10,895 nt of DNA from an uncultured Campylobacter sp. (GCA_949294425.1 CASFHJ010000264.1:1-10895), one strand, 5' to 3'; counted from the stretch's first letter, positions 1-7,669 are shown. Notes: a model not told the origin generated them from the letters alone. Made by a program: numbers and translations.

Positions 1-1894
1 AGAGTATAGAGGCTCTTATATGCTAAGTGGGGTTTCTATCCCTTCTACTGTAAAAGATAACTTAATGCAAATATTTAATCTAAATGGTGCCTTAGTATCA
101 AATCTAAACGTAAAACAAGGCTCTTACATAGAAGGAAGTGAAGCAGCCATTTACATAGCTAACAATGCCTTTGTTGAAAACATAAATATAGAAAATGGAG
201 CCACTATAAAAGGAGATATTATCTCACTTTGGGATCCTAATAATGAAAGATTAGAAATAAATGATAGAAATAAATATTTTACGGAAGTAAATTTAGGCAC
301 AAATACTCAAAGCACTCCTAGTGCAAGAGCTTCAAATTTACTAGCCTCTACATCTTTAAATTTTGATCCTAATAAAGTAGTCTTTGATGGAAATATCTTA
401 GGCTATGATAGTTTGAAACTAAATATAAATAATAATTTAAAAACAGAAAAGTCTATAGAAGTGTATGATCTTGTCTTAAATGATACCTTAAGTCTAGGAA
501 CAAATTCTCTTGTAAGAATTAAAAATACTTTTACACAAAAAACAAATTCAACGCTAGAAGTTGGGCTAAGCTCTGATGCTAAGATAAATATAGAAGCAAA
601 CTCAGTTGATATTCAGGGCGGAAACTTAAATTTTTTTGTATTAAAAGACTTTTATAAGGAGGGCTCAATAAGCCTAAATAACGACGCCTCGTTTTTGTTT
701 AAAAATGCCAACACAGCCAGTGGCTCTTTTGATGATATAGGCTTTGTGCAAGATGAGTCAAGCTCCAAAACACTTAGTTTTACATATGAAAATTCTAGCC
801 TAAACATAAAAAGAGACTATAGTAATTTCACAAAAGATAAAAGCATTTCTAAGGCTCTTTCTTCTTTAGCCCTTAGTGATAGAGCTGATGTAAGATCACT
901 TTTTACTGAGCTTGACTTCTTGCAAAATAATAGTGATATAAGAGCCTCCCTAAATTCACTTGGCTCAAAGCCTTATTTAGATAATGTGAAAATTAGCTTT
1001 GATTTTCACAGATATTTAAATGATGAATTTATAGCAGATCTAAATAATAATAACTTTTTCACTTGGGAATCAAGCATAAGTCTAAGCCCATTTACATCGT
1101 ATCATCAAGTTAGAAAAAACGCGGATTTTTCCTCTTATAAGGCTTATCTTGCAGGAGCAAATGCAAAGCTTTCTAGGGCTATAAATGAGAATGTGGATCT
1201 AGCACTTTCTTTAGTGCTTAAGGCAGGTTCTTATGATATAGATAGTGAGGCTAGACTTAAAAGTAGCGGTGCTTTTTTAGGGCTTCACTCCAAGATAAAG
1301 CTAGATACTTTCTTTATACTCACCTCCTTAAGGGCTGGGATACAAAAAGATTTCATGCAAAGAAAGCTTGAAATTTCAAATTTTAATGATAGTTTTAAAT
1401 CAAATTATAATGCTATCTCAGGTAGTGAACTTTTGGGTTTTGGCAAAGATTTTGAACTAAGTAACACCTTCACCTTAACGCCTCTAAGCTATGTAGAACA
1501 CAGCTTTCTTAGCACACCTTCTATCAAAGAAAATGACGGCTCTTCAGCCTTATACATAGATAAAAATACCTATCATGATCTAGGTTCTTTTATAGGGCTT
1601 AATCTAAAATACGACAAGGATTATTTTAACTTATACGCCTTTAAAATGTCTTTTTTGGGAGGATACAAGCACTCTTTTATGAACACTCTTAAAAATGAGG
1701 CTTATTTTCAAAACGATACTTCAAGAACTAGATTTCAAATTCAAAGCAAAAGACAGAACAATGACTATCTAAGACTTCAAAGTGCCTTTGATCTAGCGTA
1801 TAAGAGAAAAGTTTATTCTAGGCTTATATTTCAAAGTGATATAAGTAAGAATATAGATTTTTATGCGAGGCTTGAAGCGGGATATAAATTTTAA
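1..1894 (+). CDS. Autotransporter (type Va secretion), C-terminal part; 5' end outside window
   Basis: The frame is open from base 2 and the first ATG (base 20) has no ribosome-binding site before it, so this is the 3' part of a larger gene cut by the window edge. The first roughly 340 visible residues are passenger: low-complexity, Asn/Ser/Leu-rich, with beta-helix-like turns such as VKQGSYIEGS and IENGATIKGD, as seen in autotransporter passengers. From about visible residue 345 (FFTWESSISLSPF) to the end there are alternating amphipathic strands, ending in YARLEAGYKF. The terminal aromatic residue is the usual signal for barrel insertion by the BAM machinery, so the last ~280 residues should be the outer-membrane beta-barrel. 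The passenger would be exposed on or released from the cell surface; adhesin is the commonest role in Campylobacter autotransporters, but nothing here fixes the ligand. No signal peptide is visible because the N-terminus is missing. The gene ends at a hairpin shared with rplT. Confidence 0.85.
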   Translation, partial: EYRGSYMLSGVSIPSTVKDNLMQIFNLNGALVSNLNVKQGSYIEGSEAAIYIANNAFVENINIENGATIKGDIISLWDPNNERLEINDRNKYFTEVNLGTNTQSTPSARASNLLASTSLNFDPNKVVFDGNILGYDSLKLNINNNLKTEKSIEVYDLVLNDTLSLGTNSLVRIKNTFTQKTNSTLEVGLSSDAKINIEANSVDIQGGNLNFFVLKDFYKEGSISLNNDASFLFKNANTASGSFDDIGFVQDESSSKTLSFTYENSSLNIKRDYSNFTKDKSISKALSSLALSDRADVRSLFTELDFLQNNSDIRASLNSLGSKPYLDNVKISFDFHRYLNDEFIADLNNNNFFTWESSISLSPFTSYHQVRKNADFSSYKAYLAGANAKLSRAINENVDLALSLVLKAGSYDIDSEARLKSSGAFLGLHSKIKLDTFFILTSLRAGIQKDFMQRKLEISNFNDSFKSNYNAISGSELLGFGKDFELSNTFTLTPLSYVEHSFLSTPSIKENDGSSALYIDKNTYHDLGSFIGLNLKYDKDYFNLYAFKMSFLGGYKHSFMNTLKNEAYFQNDTSRTRFQIQSKRQNNDYLRLQSAFDLAYKRKVYSRLIFQSDISKNIDFYARLEAGYKF

Positions 1895-1899
1895 GTAGA

Positions 1900-1934
1900 A
1901 TCTGCTTTTATTAAGAAAGCAGATAAAAATTTTT
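1900..1934. terminator. Hairpin terminator between the convergent autotransporter and rplT genes
   Basis: Perfect 9-bp inverted repeat ATCTGCTTT (1900-1908) / AAAGCAGAT (1916-1924) with a 7-base loop, followed on the plus strand by AAAAATTTTT. The flanking AAATTTT and AAAATTT can extend the stem. It lies exactly between the two stop codons. The T run is better placed for the plus strand; on the minus strand the tail is only TTCTACTT, so bidirectional use is inferred. Confidence 0.7.
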
Positions 1935-2289
1935 AAGCTAAAGCTTTTTTAGCCTCATCAACTAATTTAGCAAAAGACTTAGCATCGTCCATAGCTATAT
2001 TTGCTAGAATTTTTCTATCAAGCTCTATGCCAGCTTTTTTAAGACCATTTATAAATCTTGAATAGCTTATATCATTTAATCTACAAGCGGCATTTATCCT
2101 AACTATCCATAGTCTTCTAAAGTCTCTTTTTTTACGTCTTCTATCGCGGTAAGCATAAACTAAGGATCTTTCTAGCTGTTCCTTAGCCTTTCTAAAATGT
2201 TTTCTACGACCACTATAAAAGCCTCTTGCTAGTTTTAAAACCTTTTTGTGTCTTCTTCTTCTTACCACACCTGTTTTCACTCTTGCCAT
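1933..2289 (-). CDS. rplT: 50S ribosomal protein L20
   Basis: The 118-residue product has the normal L20 length and its hallmark start [19 protein letters not shown], followed by the basic N-terminal helix rich in Arg/Lys ([20 protein letters not shown]). The globular C-terminal domain ([30 protein letters not shown], about 70-100) is typical. L20 binds 23S rRNA early in assembly of the large subunit and, in several bacteria, also represses its own mRNA. It follows rpmI with a 91-base gap on the same strand, the usual order. The start is supported by AAGGA six bases upstream of ATG. No infC lies immediately upstream: gltD is there instead, so the common infC-rpmI-rplT unit is split here. The gene ends next to the shared hairpin at 1900-1924. 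Confidence 0.98.
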   Translation of the reverse strand: MARVKTGVVRRRRHKKVLKLARGFYSGRRKHFRKAKEQLERSLVYAYRDRRRKKRDFRRLWIVRINAACRLNDISYSRFINGLKKAGIELDRKILANIAMDDAKSFAKLVDEAKKALA

Positions 2290-2311
2290 ACATTTTCCTT
2301 TCTAAATGGCG

Positions 2312-2367
2312 TCCTCATGGGAGGATCTTCCCTTTTTTCTACAAGATTAAGGGGAGTTAAATGACTC
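2312..2367 (-). promoter_or_regulatory. Structured rpmI-rplT intergenic RNA, candidate L20 control site
   Basis: The 91-base gap holds several short inverted repeats. GAGT/ACTC (2354-2357 with 2364-2367) and CCCTT/AAGGG (2349-2353 with 2330-2334 on the minus strand) can form upstream of rplT. The segment GGGAAGATCCTCCC (2319-2332) can fold on itself, or its TCCTC can instead pair with GAGGA (2312-2325); the two folds exclude each other. L20 autoregulation through mRNA structure is known in E. coli and Bacillus; that this element does it is inference. Confidence 0.35.
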
Positions 2368-2380
2368 TGTCAAAAACTTT

Positions 2381-2572
2381 TTATATCACAAGCATTTTTT
2401 CAACCGCTTTTATATTAGTGCTATGCACATAGGCTCCTTTGCGGAGCTTTCTCAGTCTTTTTGCGGGTTTTTTAGTAAGTATATGAGATCTAAAGGTTTG
2501 ACCTCTTTTTATCTTATTTTTACCCACCTTAAAACGTTTAGTTGCGCTCTTAACGCTTTTCATTTTAGGCAT
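2381..2572 (-). CDS. rpmI: 50S ribosomal protein L35
   Basis: The 63-residue, highly basic product starts [19 protein letters not shown] and contains [18 protein letters not shown], which is the L35 signature; length is normal for the family. L35 is a small protein of the 50S subunit. It precedes rplT on the same strand as in nearly all bacteria and should be cotranscribed with it. The start is set by AAAGGA just upstream of ATG. The promoter TTTGCTAGAAT lies 32 bases upstream and overlaps the stop codon of gltD, so L35/L20 expression need not depend on gltD transcription. Confidence 0.97.
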   Translation of the reverse strand: MPKMKSVKSATKRFKVGKNKIKRGQTFRSHILTKKPAKRLRKLRKGAYVHSTNIKAVEKMLVI

Positions 2573-2603
2573 ATTTTTCCTTTGAAAATTTACTGAGGCA
2601 AGG

Positions 2604-2614
2604 ATTCTAGCAAA
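2604..2614 (-). promoter_or_regulatory. Sigma-70 extended -10 promoter for rpmI-rplT, overlapping the gltD stop codon
   Basis: On the minus strand TTTGCTAGAAT gives an extended TGC plus TAGAAT (five of six matches to TATAAT), about 32 bases before the rpmI ATG. Campylobacter housekeeping promoters often consist of such an extended -10 without a -35. The TAG of this hexamer is also the stop codon of gltD (2607-2609). A start about 7 bases downstream would give a short leader of roughly 25 bases that includes the ribosome-binding site. Confidence 0.6.
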
Positions 2615-4073
2615 TTTTTTCTTTTTTAATGCTTAATCTCTCGTGTATAGCTCTAGCACAAAGTATGCCATCTTTTATAGCCCAAACCACAAGAGACTGA
2701 CCTAATCTCGCATCTCCACAAGCAAAAATTTGCTCGTCGCTACTTTGATAATTATTTGTAAGAATATTACGTTTTTCATCAAAATCTACGGCAAAATTTT
2801 CTCTTATACTATCCTCGCTACCCTCAAAACCCATAGCCAAAAGCACTAAATCAGCCTTGTATTCTTTCACAGAATTTTCTACTTCTAAATTTATTTTTTT
2901 ACCATCTTTAAACTCCTGCCTTAAATCACTTGCCAAAACAGCTTTTACTCTACCCTTTTCTCCTATAAATTCCTTAGTCATTTTTTGATATATCCTAGGA
3001 TCGTATCCGTAATGCTCTATAGCCTCCTCAAGCCCGTAATCTGTGCTAAAAATATCAGCCTTTAGGGGCCAAGGATCTTGCTTTGTCCTTGTGCTTGCTC
3101 TTATAGGACTTCTTTCAAAACGTTTTATACTCTTTGCACCAGCTCTTACAGCCACAGCTACACAATCAACGCTTGTATCACCGCTTCCTATTATCAAAAC
3201 GTCCTTATCTTTGGCTAGACTTGATGCCTTTCCTGTGTTAAGCAAATCCTTTGTATTTTGGCTTAAAAAATCAAGAGCATACATAACTCCCTCTAACTCT
3301 CTTCCCTTTATATCTAAATTTAAAGGTTTAGAAGCCCCGGTGCAAAGCACTATATAATCAAATTCTTTTTTTAATTTTTGCACCTTTTGCTTTGAGTCTA
3401 TATTTTGCTTTGTTTTAAACTCTATACCGCTTTGCTCTAAAAGCTTTATTCTCCTATTTATAATACTTTTATCAAGCTTCATATCAGGTATACCATACAT
3501 CAAAAGCCCACCAAGCCTATCACTTCTTTCAAAAACACTTACCTTATGCCCCAAAGAATTTAACTCATCAGCACAGGCTAAAGCTGCTGGACCGCTGCCT
3601 ATTATGGCTATTTTAACGCCACTTTCCTTTGTCTTTGTCTTTGCCTTTACAAAGCCTTCTTTGAAAGCATTTTCTATAATGGCTAATTCATTGTTTTTTA
3701 TAGTAACACTATCTGTATTTATGGCACATACGCAAGAATCCTCACAAGGCGCAGGACAGACTCTGCCGGTGAATTCTGGAAAAGGATTTGTTATGCTTAA
3801 TCTTTTATAAGCTTGTTCCCATAGACCCTTGTAAATGGCGTCATTGAATTCTGGTATGAGGTTATTTAAGGGACATCCTATATCTTTGCCAGCACTCTTT
3901 AAACCCGCATGACAAAAGGCAACTCCACAATCCATACAGCGTGAAGCTTGTATTTGCTGCTCTTTTTTATCATGCAAGATTACAAATTCTTTATAGTTTT
4001 TTATCCTATCTTTTGCTGGAATTTTGCTAAATTCTTTTCTTTTAAAATCTAAAAAACCACGTGGATTACCCAT
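2607..4073 (-). CDS. gltD: Glutamate synthase (NADPH) small subunit
   Basis: The 488-residue flavoprotein should pass electrons from NADPH through FAD and iron-sulfur clusters to the large subunit GltB, which makes glutamate from glutamine and 2-oxoglutarate. The N-terminal cluster region has Cys46-x2-Cys49-x4-Cys54 with Cys67, then Cys106/Cys110/Cys114/Cys116 ([12 protein letters not shown]). The FAD fold starts at IIGSGPAAL (157-165), the NADPH fold at IIGSGDTS (294-301), and the C-terminal FAD contact is [13 protein letters not shown]. Length is normal (about 470-490). The start is fixed by AAGGAGG six bases before ATG. No gltB is adjacent on either side, so the partner must lie elsewhere. 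A related NADPH-dependent oxidoreductase subunit is an alternative, but the MGNPRGFL start and overall layout favour GltD. Confidence 0.93.
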   Translation of the reverse strand: MGNPRGFLDFKRKEFSKIPAKDRIKNYKEFVILHDKKEQQIQASRCMDCGVAFCHAGLKSAGKDIGCPLNNLIPEFNDAIYKGLWEQAYKRLSITNPFPEFTGRVCPAPCEDSCVCAINTDSVTIKNNELAIIENAFKEGFVKAKTKTKESGVKIAIIGSGPAALACADELNSLGHKVSVFERSDRLGGLLMYGIPDMKLDKSIINRRIKLLEQSGIEFKTKQNIDSKQKVQKLKKEFDYIVLCTGASKPLNLDIKGRELEGVMYALDFLSQNTKDLLNTGKASSLAKDKDVLIIGSGDTSVDCVAVAVRAGAKSIKRFERSPIRASTRTKQDPWPLKADIFSTDYGLEEAIEHYGYDPRIYQKMTKEFIGEKGRVKAVLASDLRQEFKDGKKINLEVENSVKEYKADLVLLAMGFEGSEDSIRENFAVDFDEKRNILTNNYQSSDEQIFACGDARLGQSLVVWAIKDGILCARAIHERLSIKKEKIC

Positions 4074-4079
4074 AAAAAA

Positions 4080-4103
4080 CCTCCTTGTCCTTAAGAAATT
4101 ATA
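4080..4103 (-). promoter_or_regulatory. Promoter and strong ribosome-binding site of gltD
   Basis: A perfect TATAAT (4098-4103, minus strand) begins three bases after the stop codon of the lipoprotein gene, and AAGGAGG (4080-4086) lies six bases before the gltD ATG. If used, this promoter gives a leader under 20 bases and makes gltD independent of the gene upstream. There is no TG extension, so the promoter call is weaker than the ribosome-binding site call. Confidence 0.5.
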
Positions 4104-4106
4104 AGA

Positions 4107-4745
4107 TTATTTTGCTAAAAATTCTTTAAATTCTTTTATCTCTTTTTCCTGAGTTTTTATGATATTTTCAGCAATTTGTCTTATTTTTTTATCTTTGCTA
4201 TATCTTAAAATCTGCTTTGACAAATCAACAGCGCCTTGATGATGAGAAGACATAGCCTCTAAAAAATCTCTATTTATATCCTTGCTTTCTTTTACAGAGT
4301 GCATTTTGTGCATCATATCTTGCATTATACGCTTTTCATCTTTTACAAATTTTTCATATTCTTTTTTGCTAATCTTTGTTTGTGTGTAACTTTTCTTAGC
4401 CAAAATATCATTAAATTCTTTTATCTCTTTTTCCTGAGTTTTTATGATATTTTCAACCATGTTTTTTATTTTCTTATCCTCAATGGAGGTCTTTAAAAAT
4501 TCCCTTGAAGAATCTATAGCACCTTGATGATGAGGTATCATATTGGCAAGAAAATCTCTTTCTATATCCCCACTTTCAACAAAGGCTGTATCCATCATTG
4601 CCTTATGCATAGAGCTTAGAATTTTACTTGACTCTGTCTCATGTTTGTGTTCTTTATGATTTTGAATATGATCGCTTGAATATTGCGAACAAGCCGTAAA
4701 TACAAAAGTAGCTGAAAGCACCACACTTAAAAGTATCTTTTTCAT
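4107..4745 (-). CDS. Lipoprotein with two tandem DUF305 repeats, likely metal binding
   Basis: The 212-residue product starts with a lipoprotein signal peptide (MKKILLSVVLSATFVFTACS, lipobox VFTAC, lipidated Cys19), so it should be anchored in the periplasm. A His-rich linker (DHIQNHKEHKHE, 25-36) follows. Two DUF305 units come next: one with MIPHHQGAIDSS (69-80) and one with MSSHHQGAVDLS (165-176), each preceded by a Met/His-rich helix and closed by the same segment ENIIKTQEKEIKEF (98-111 and 193-206). The period is 95 residues. DUF305 proteins are small helical proteins; CopM of Synechocystis, a member, binds copper. Copper or other metal binding is therefore the best guess, supported here by the HH pairs and Met/His content, but not proven. 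It is transcribed away from the 4842-5471 gene and ends 33 bases before gltD. Confidence 0.85.
   Translation of the reverse strand: MKKILLSVVLSATFVFTACSQYSSDHIQNHKEHKHETESSKILSSMHKAMMDTAFVESGDIERDFLANMIPHHQGAIDSSREFLKTSIEDKKIKNMVENIIKTQEKEIKEFNDILAKKSYTQTKISKKEYEKFVKDEKRIMQDMMHKMHSVKESKDINRDFLEAMSSHHQGAVDLSKQILRYSKDKKIRQIAENIIKTQEKEIKEFKEFLAK
4126..4170 (-). repeat. 45-bp perfect direct repeat, copy in second DUF305 unit
   Basis: This segment is identical over 45 bases to 4411-4455, at a distance of exactly 285 bases (95 codons). It encodes ENIIKTQEKEIKEF at the end of the second unit. The rest of the two units has diverged to roughly half identity in protein, so this stretch stands out. Confidence 0.95.
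4411..4455 (-). repeat. 45-bp perfect direct repeat, copy in first DUF305 unit
   Basis: This is the partner of 4126-4170 and encodes the same residues ENIIKTQEKEIKEF at the end of the first DUF305 unit. A recombination between the copies would delete or add one in-frame 95-residue unit. Confidence 0.95.
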
Positions 4746-4773
4746 TCTTGTAAATCCTTTGTTTTTTCTTTGA

Positions 4774-4779
4774 ATTTTA
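4774..4779 (-). promoter_or_regulatory. Candidate -10 box of the DUF305 lipoprotein gene
   Basis: TAAAAT (five of six matches to TATAAT) sits on the minus strand about 30 bases before the start codon, after a T-rich stretch. AAGGA nine to ten bases before the ATG is the ribosome-binding site. No metal-regulator operator was recognised in the 96-base divergent gap. Confidence 0.4.
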
Positions 4780-4806
4780 CTAAATTATTGTTAAGAAAAA
4801 ATTAGC

Positions 4807-4812
4807 TAGAAT
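4807..4812 (+). promoter_or_regulatory. Candidate -10 box of the 4842-5471 gene
   Basis: TTAGCTAGAAT gives TAGAAT (4807-4812), about 30 bases before the start codon, with AAGGA at 4830-4834 as the ribosome-binding site. A perfect TATAAT lies at 4819-4824, but starting from it would place the transcript start on the ribosome-binding site, so the upstream box is preferred. Confidence 0.4.
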
Positions 4813-4841
4813 TTAACATATAATTTTTTAAGGATCTTTAA

Positions 4842-5471
4842 ATGTTAAAAGAATTACTTGATATAAAAAAAGAAATGGAACCAATAATACACGATGCCTC
4901 TGTAAAGCTTAATCTCATAGCAAGAGAGGTTATCACAAGACCTAAAGAATACGAAATTTACGGACCTATGATAGATAGAATTTATCTTGACAATGCAATA
5001 TATGTAAAAATAATGTCAGGCGGTAGAGACGCAAAAAGCGAACAAGTTGATATAAAAAATGGCTTTTATATGGTTTTTATAGCTCCTGAAAAAGGCACTA
5101 CGCAAGATATTAAAAATAGACTAAAGATAGCTTATGAGAGCTTTGACGATAAATTTATAAAAGATCTTATAAGGCTTTATCAAAGATTTAAAGAAATAAT
5201 ATCAAAAACCCAAACCACACTTTCAAAAGCCTCTAATATGAATGTCTTAATGGAAACAAATTTAGGAGAGGCTTCTGCTGCTTTGAAATTTAACATCAAT
5301 ATAAAATATAGCAAAGAGGGTCAAAACCTTGGTAGAGATAATATAAAATCAGCAGGAAGCTTTAGAGATACAAAGACTTATATAAATTTAGTTGTAGAGA
5401 AAAACTTGGATTCTAAATACTGCGATAAGCTTCTTGATGATGTTGAAAAATATTTCATAGGAGCACACTAA
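4842..5471 (+). CDS. Conserved-looking protein of unknown function, 209 residues
   Basis: I do not recognise a family. The product is soluble, with no signal peptide and no membrane segment. The N-terminal half starts with a helical region (MLKELLDIKKEMEPIIHDASVKL), followed by mixed helix and strand, including NGFYMVFIAPEKG (about 74-86). The middle is a Lys/Ser/Thr-rich helix (LYQRFKEIISKTQTTLSKAS). The C-terminal part (KFNINIKYSKEG, then TKTYINLVVEKNLD) looks like alternating beta strands. One Cys is seen near the end (DSKYCDKLL). Codon use is like that of neighbouring genes, and AAGGA supports the start. It shares a 96-base divergent promoter region with the DUF305 lipoprotein and stops 3 bases from the end of the convergent 378-residue gene. 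That it is a real gene is well supported by length, ribosome-binding site and fit between neighbours; its job is not. Confidence 0.8.
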   Translation: MLKELLDIKKEMEPIIHDASVKLNLIAREVITRPKEYEIYGPMIDRIYLDNAIYVKIMSGGRDAKSEQVDIKNGFYMVFIAPEKGTTQDIKNRLKIAYESFDDKFIKDLIRLYQRFKEIISKTQTTLSKASNMNVLMETNLGEASAALKFNINIKYSKEGQNLGRDNIKSAGSFRDTKTYINLVVEKNLDSKYCDKLLDDVEKYFIGAH

Positions 5472-5474
5472 GCT

Positions 5475-6611
5475 TCATTGCATAATGGAAAGATAGGATT
5501 TTATAACCCTATTAAAATTTGCTTGTTTTTCTCTTTGTCTTAAGAAAGCTTCGTTTAAACCTTTTATGTCAGCACTTATACTTTGTAAGCTTTCCTTATC
5601 TGTGTTGGCAAGGGAATTTTTTAAAGATGAAAAATCCTCGTTTAAAAGCTGAGTATAAAGAGAAAAAATAGAGCTAGAGTTTACAAAGTCTTTTATATTT
5701 ACATCTCTTTGCTTTGAGAGATACTGGCTATAAAGGTTTTCTAGCTTTTGCTTACTTGTGTTTTGTTTGTTTACTCCATTTACATAAAGATATAAATCAA
5801 AACTCATATTGCTTGAGTTTTGATCCTTTATATAAGCTTGAAATAAGGATTCTTTTTCAAGCATTTTTCTTAAATTTTTATGTGAGTCTAAGCCAAGTTT
5901 GATAGGCTCTATGAAAAAATTTGCCTCATTTTCTGTGCTTAAGTTGCTATGTATGAAATTCATCAAAAGTCCAGACTTAGAAATATCGCCATTTTCATTC
6001 ATATAAGGCTTTAAAAGCTCGTTATTTGAGTTATTATAAATGGCATCTTCAAAACCAAAATCAAAAATTTTTATACCTAAATTTAAGGTATTTAAATTTT
6101 TATTTAAAGACCTTAACTCCTTCATTTCTTTCATGCTCTCATAAATTTTCATAAGTTCATCTGAAAATTCCCCGCTTTCTGTACTAAAGCCTTGATTTAA
6201 TCTTGATATTTCGCTCCTTGAAAGATACTCATTAGCTTGAGTGCTAAATTCTTTTTCTATAGATTTTAAAGCATTAAAATAAGTATTTACAAGCCCTGTT
6301 ATATCAAGCTTTTTTATGCTTAAATCCTCATCTTGCTTAAGTAGCTCTTTTGCTATATTTTCTATACTTTTGATATTAATCTTATAAGAAAAAGGTAAGC
6401 CCGCTTGCATATTAAAATCTTGTTCAAAAAAGCCCTCGCTATCTGTTCTAAAGCCAAATTCACTACCATAAGACTGGGTAAAAATAATGCTTTCTTTATT
6501 TATTTGGGGCTGAAAATTATCTTCTTTTACCTCTGTTTTATTTTGTATGTAAGATAGAGCTGAAGTTAAGATATTATTTGTATTATTTGTATAAGAGCTA
6601 TTTATATTCAT
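5475..6611 (-). CDS. Unknown 378-residue protein under a sigma-54 promoter, probably flagellum-coexpressed
   Basis: No family is recognised. The N-terminus is Ser/Thr/Asn-rich and unstructured (MNINSSYTNNTNNILTSALS), there is no Sec signal or membrane segment, and I see no Cys and no Trp in the whole protein. The body is mostly predicted helix, with a Lys/Glu-rich stretch (ELMKIYESMKEMKELRSLNK, about 153-172) and a helical, basic C-terminus (FLRQREKQANFNRVIKSY). A disordered polar N-terminus and absence of Cys are common in proteins exported through the flagellar type III apparatus. The sigma-54-type promoter at 6646-6661 points the same way, since in Campylobacter sigma-54 mainly serves flagellar genes. 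Role as a flagellar part, chaperone client or secreted effector is inference. The start ATG has AGGAAGG seven bases upstream, inside a hairpin. Confidence 0.75.
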   Translation of the reverse strand: MNINSSYTNNTNNILTSALSYIQNKTEVKEDNFQPQINKESIIFTQSYGSEFGFRTDSEGFFEQDFNMQAGLPFSYKINIKSIENIAKELLKQDEDLSIKKLDITGLVNTYFNALKSIEKEFSTQANEYLSRSEISRLNQGFSTESGEFSDELMKIYESMKEMKELRSLNKNLNTLNLGIKIFDFGFEDAIYNNSNNELLKPYMNENGDISKSGLLMNFIHSNLSTENEANFFIEPIKLGLDSHKNLRKMLEKESLFQAYIKDQNSSNMSFDLYLYVNGVNKQNTSKQKLENLYSQYLSKQRDVNIKDFVNSSSIFSLYTQLLNEDFSSLKNSLANTDKESLQSISADIKGLNEAFLRQREKQANFNRVIKSYLSIMQ

Positions 6612-6643
6612 TAAAAAACCTTCCTAATATCGCTAGGAAGGTT
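6612..6643 (-). terminator. ilv operon terminator hairpin whose 3' arm holds the next gene's ribosome-binding site
   Basis: On the minus strand the arms AACCTTCCTA (6634-6643) and TAGGAAGGTT (6617-6626) form a perfect 10-bp stem around GCGATAT, and the run reads on into GGTTTTTTA. It lies about 20 bases after the ilvC stop, so it looks like a Rho-independent terminator. The Shine-Dalgarno sequence AGGAAGG (6619-6625) of the downstream gene lies entirely within the 3' arm. The hairpin has no T tail on the plus strand. Confidence 0.75.
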
Positions 6644-6645
6644 AA

Positions 6646-6661
6646 AGCAAAGATCATTCCA
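6646..6661 (-). promoter_or_regulatory. Sigma-54 (RpoN) promoter for the 378-residue gene
   Basis: TGGAATGATCTTTGCT on the minus strand has the invariant GG and GC exactly ten bases apart, matching TGGCAC-N5-TTGCW at the -24/-12 core (TGG and TTGCT all match). The T-rich tail TTTGCTTT is typical of Campylobacter examples. It starts three bases after the ilvC stop codon. With C6647 as -12, transcription should start at about 6633-6635, at the boundary of the hairpin loop. Confidence 0.75.
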
Positions 6662-6664
6662 TGA

Positions 6665-7669
<1,005 letters not shown>

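Noticed and set aside
3043..3357. 104-residue plus-strand ORF inside gltD.
   Set aside because: It lies antisense to the conserved FAD/NADPH region of gltD, lacks a ribosome-binding site and has no sensible protein features. The same applies to the plus-strand ORFs at 3604-3810, 4299-4496, 5714-5902 and 10178-10375.
4819..4824. Perfect TATAAT as the -10 box of the 4842-5471 gene.
   Set aside because: A start seven bases downstream would fall on the ribosome-binding site; the TAGAAT at 4807-4812 has better spacing.
5493..5512. Short inverted repeat ATAGG/CCTAT near the convergent stop codons as a terminator.
   Set aside because: Only five base pairs with a long loop and no T run; it also lies within the coding end of the 378-residue gene.
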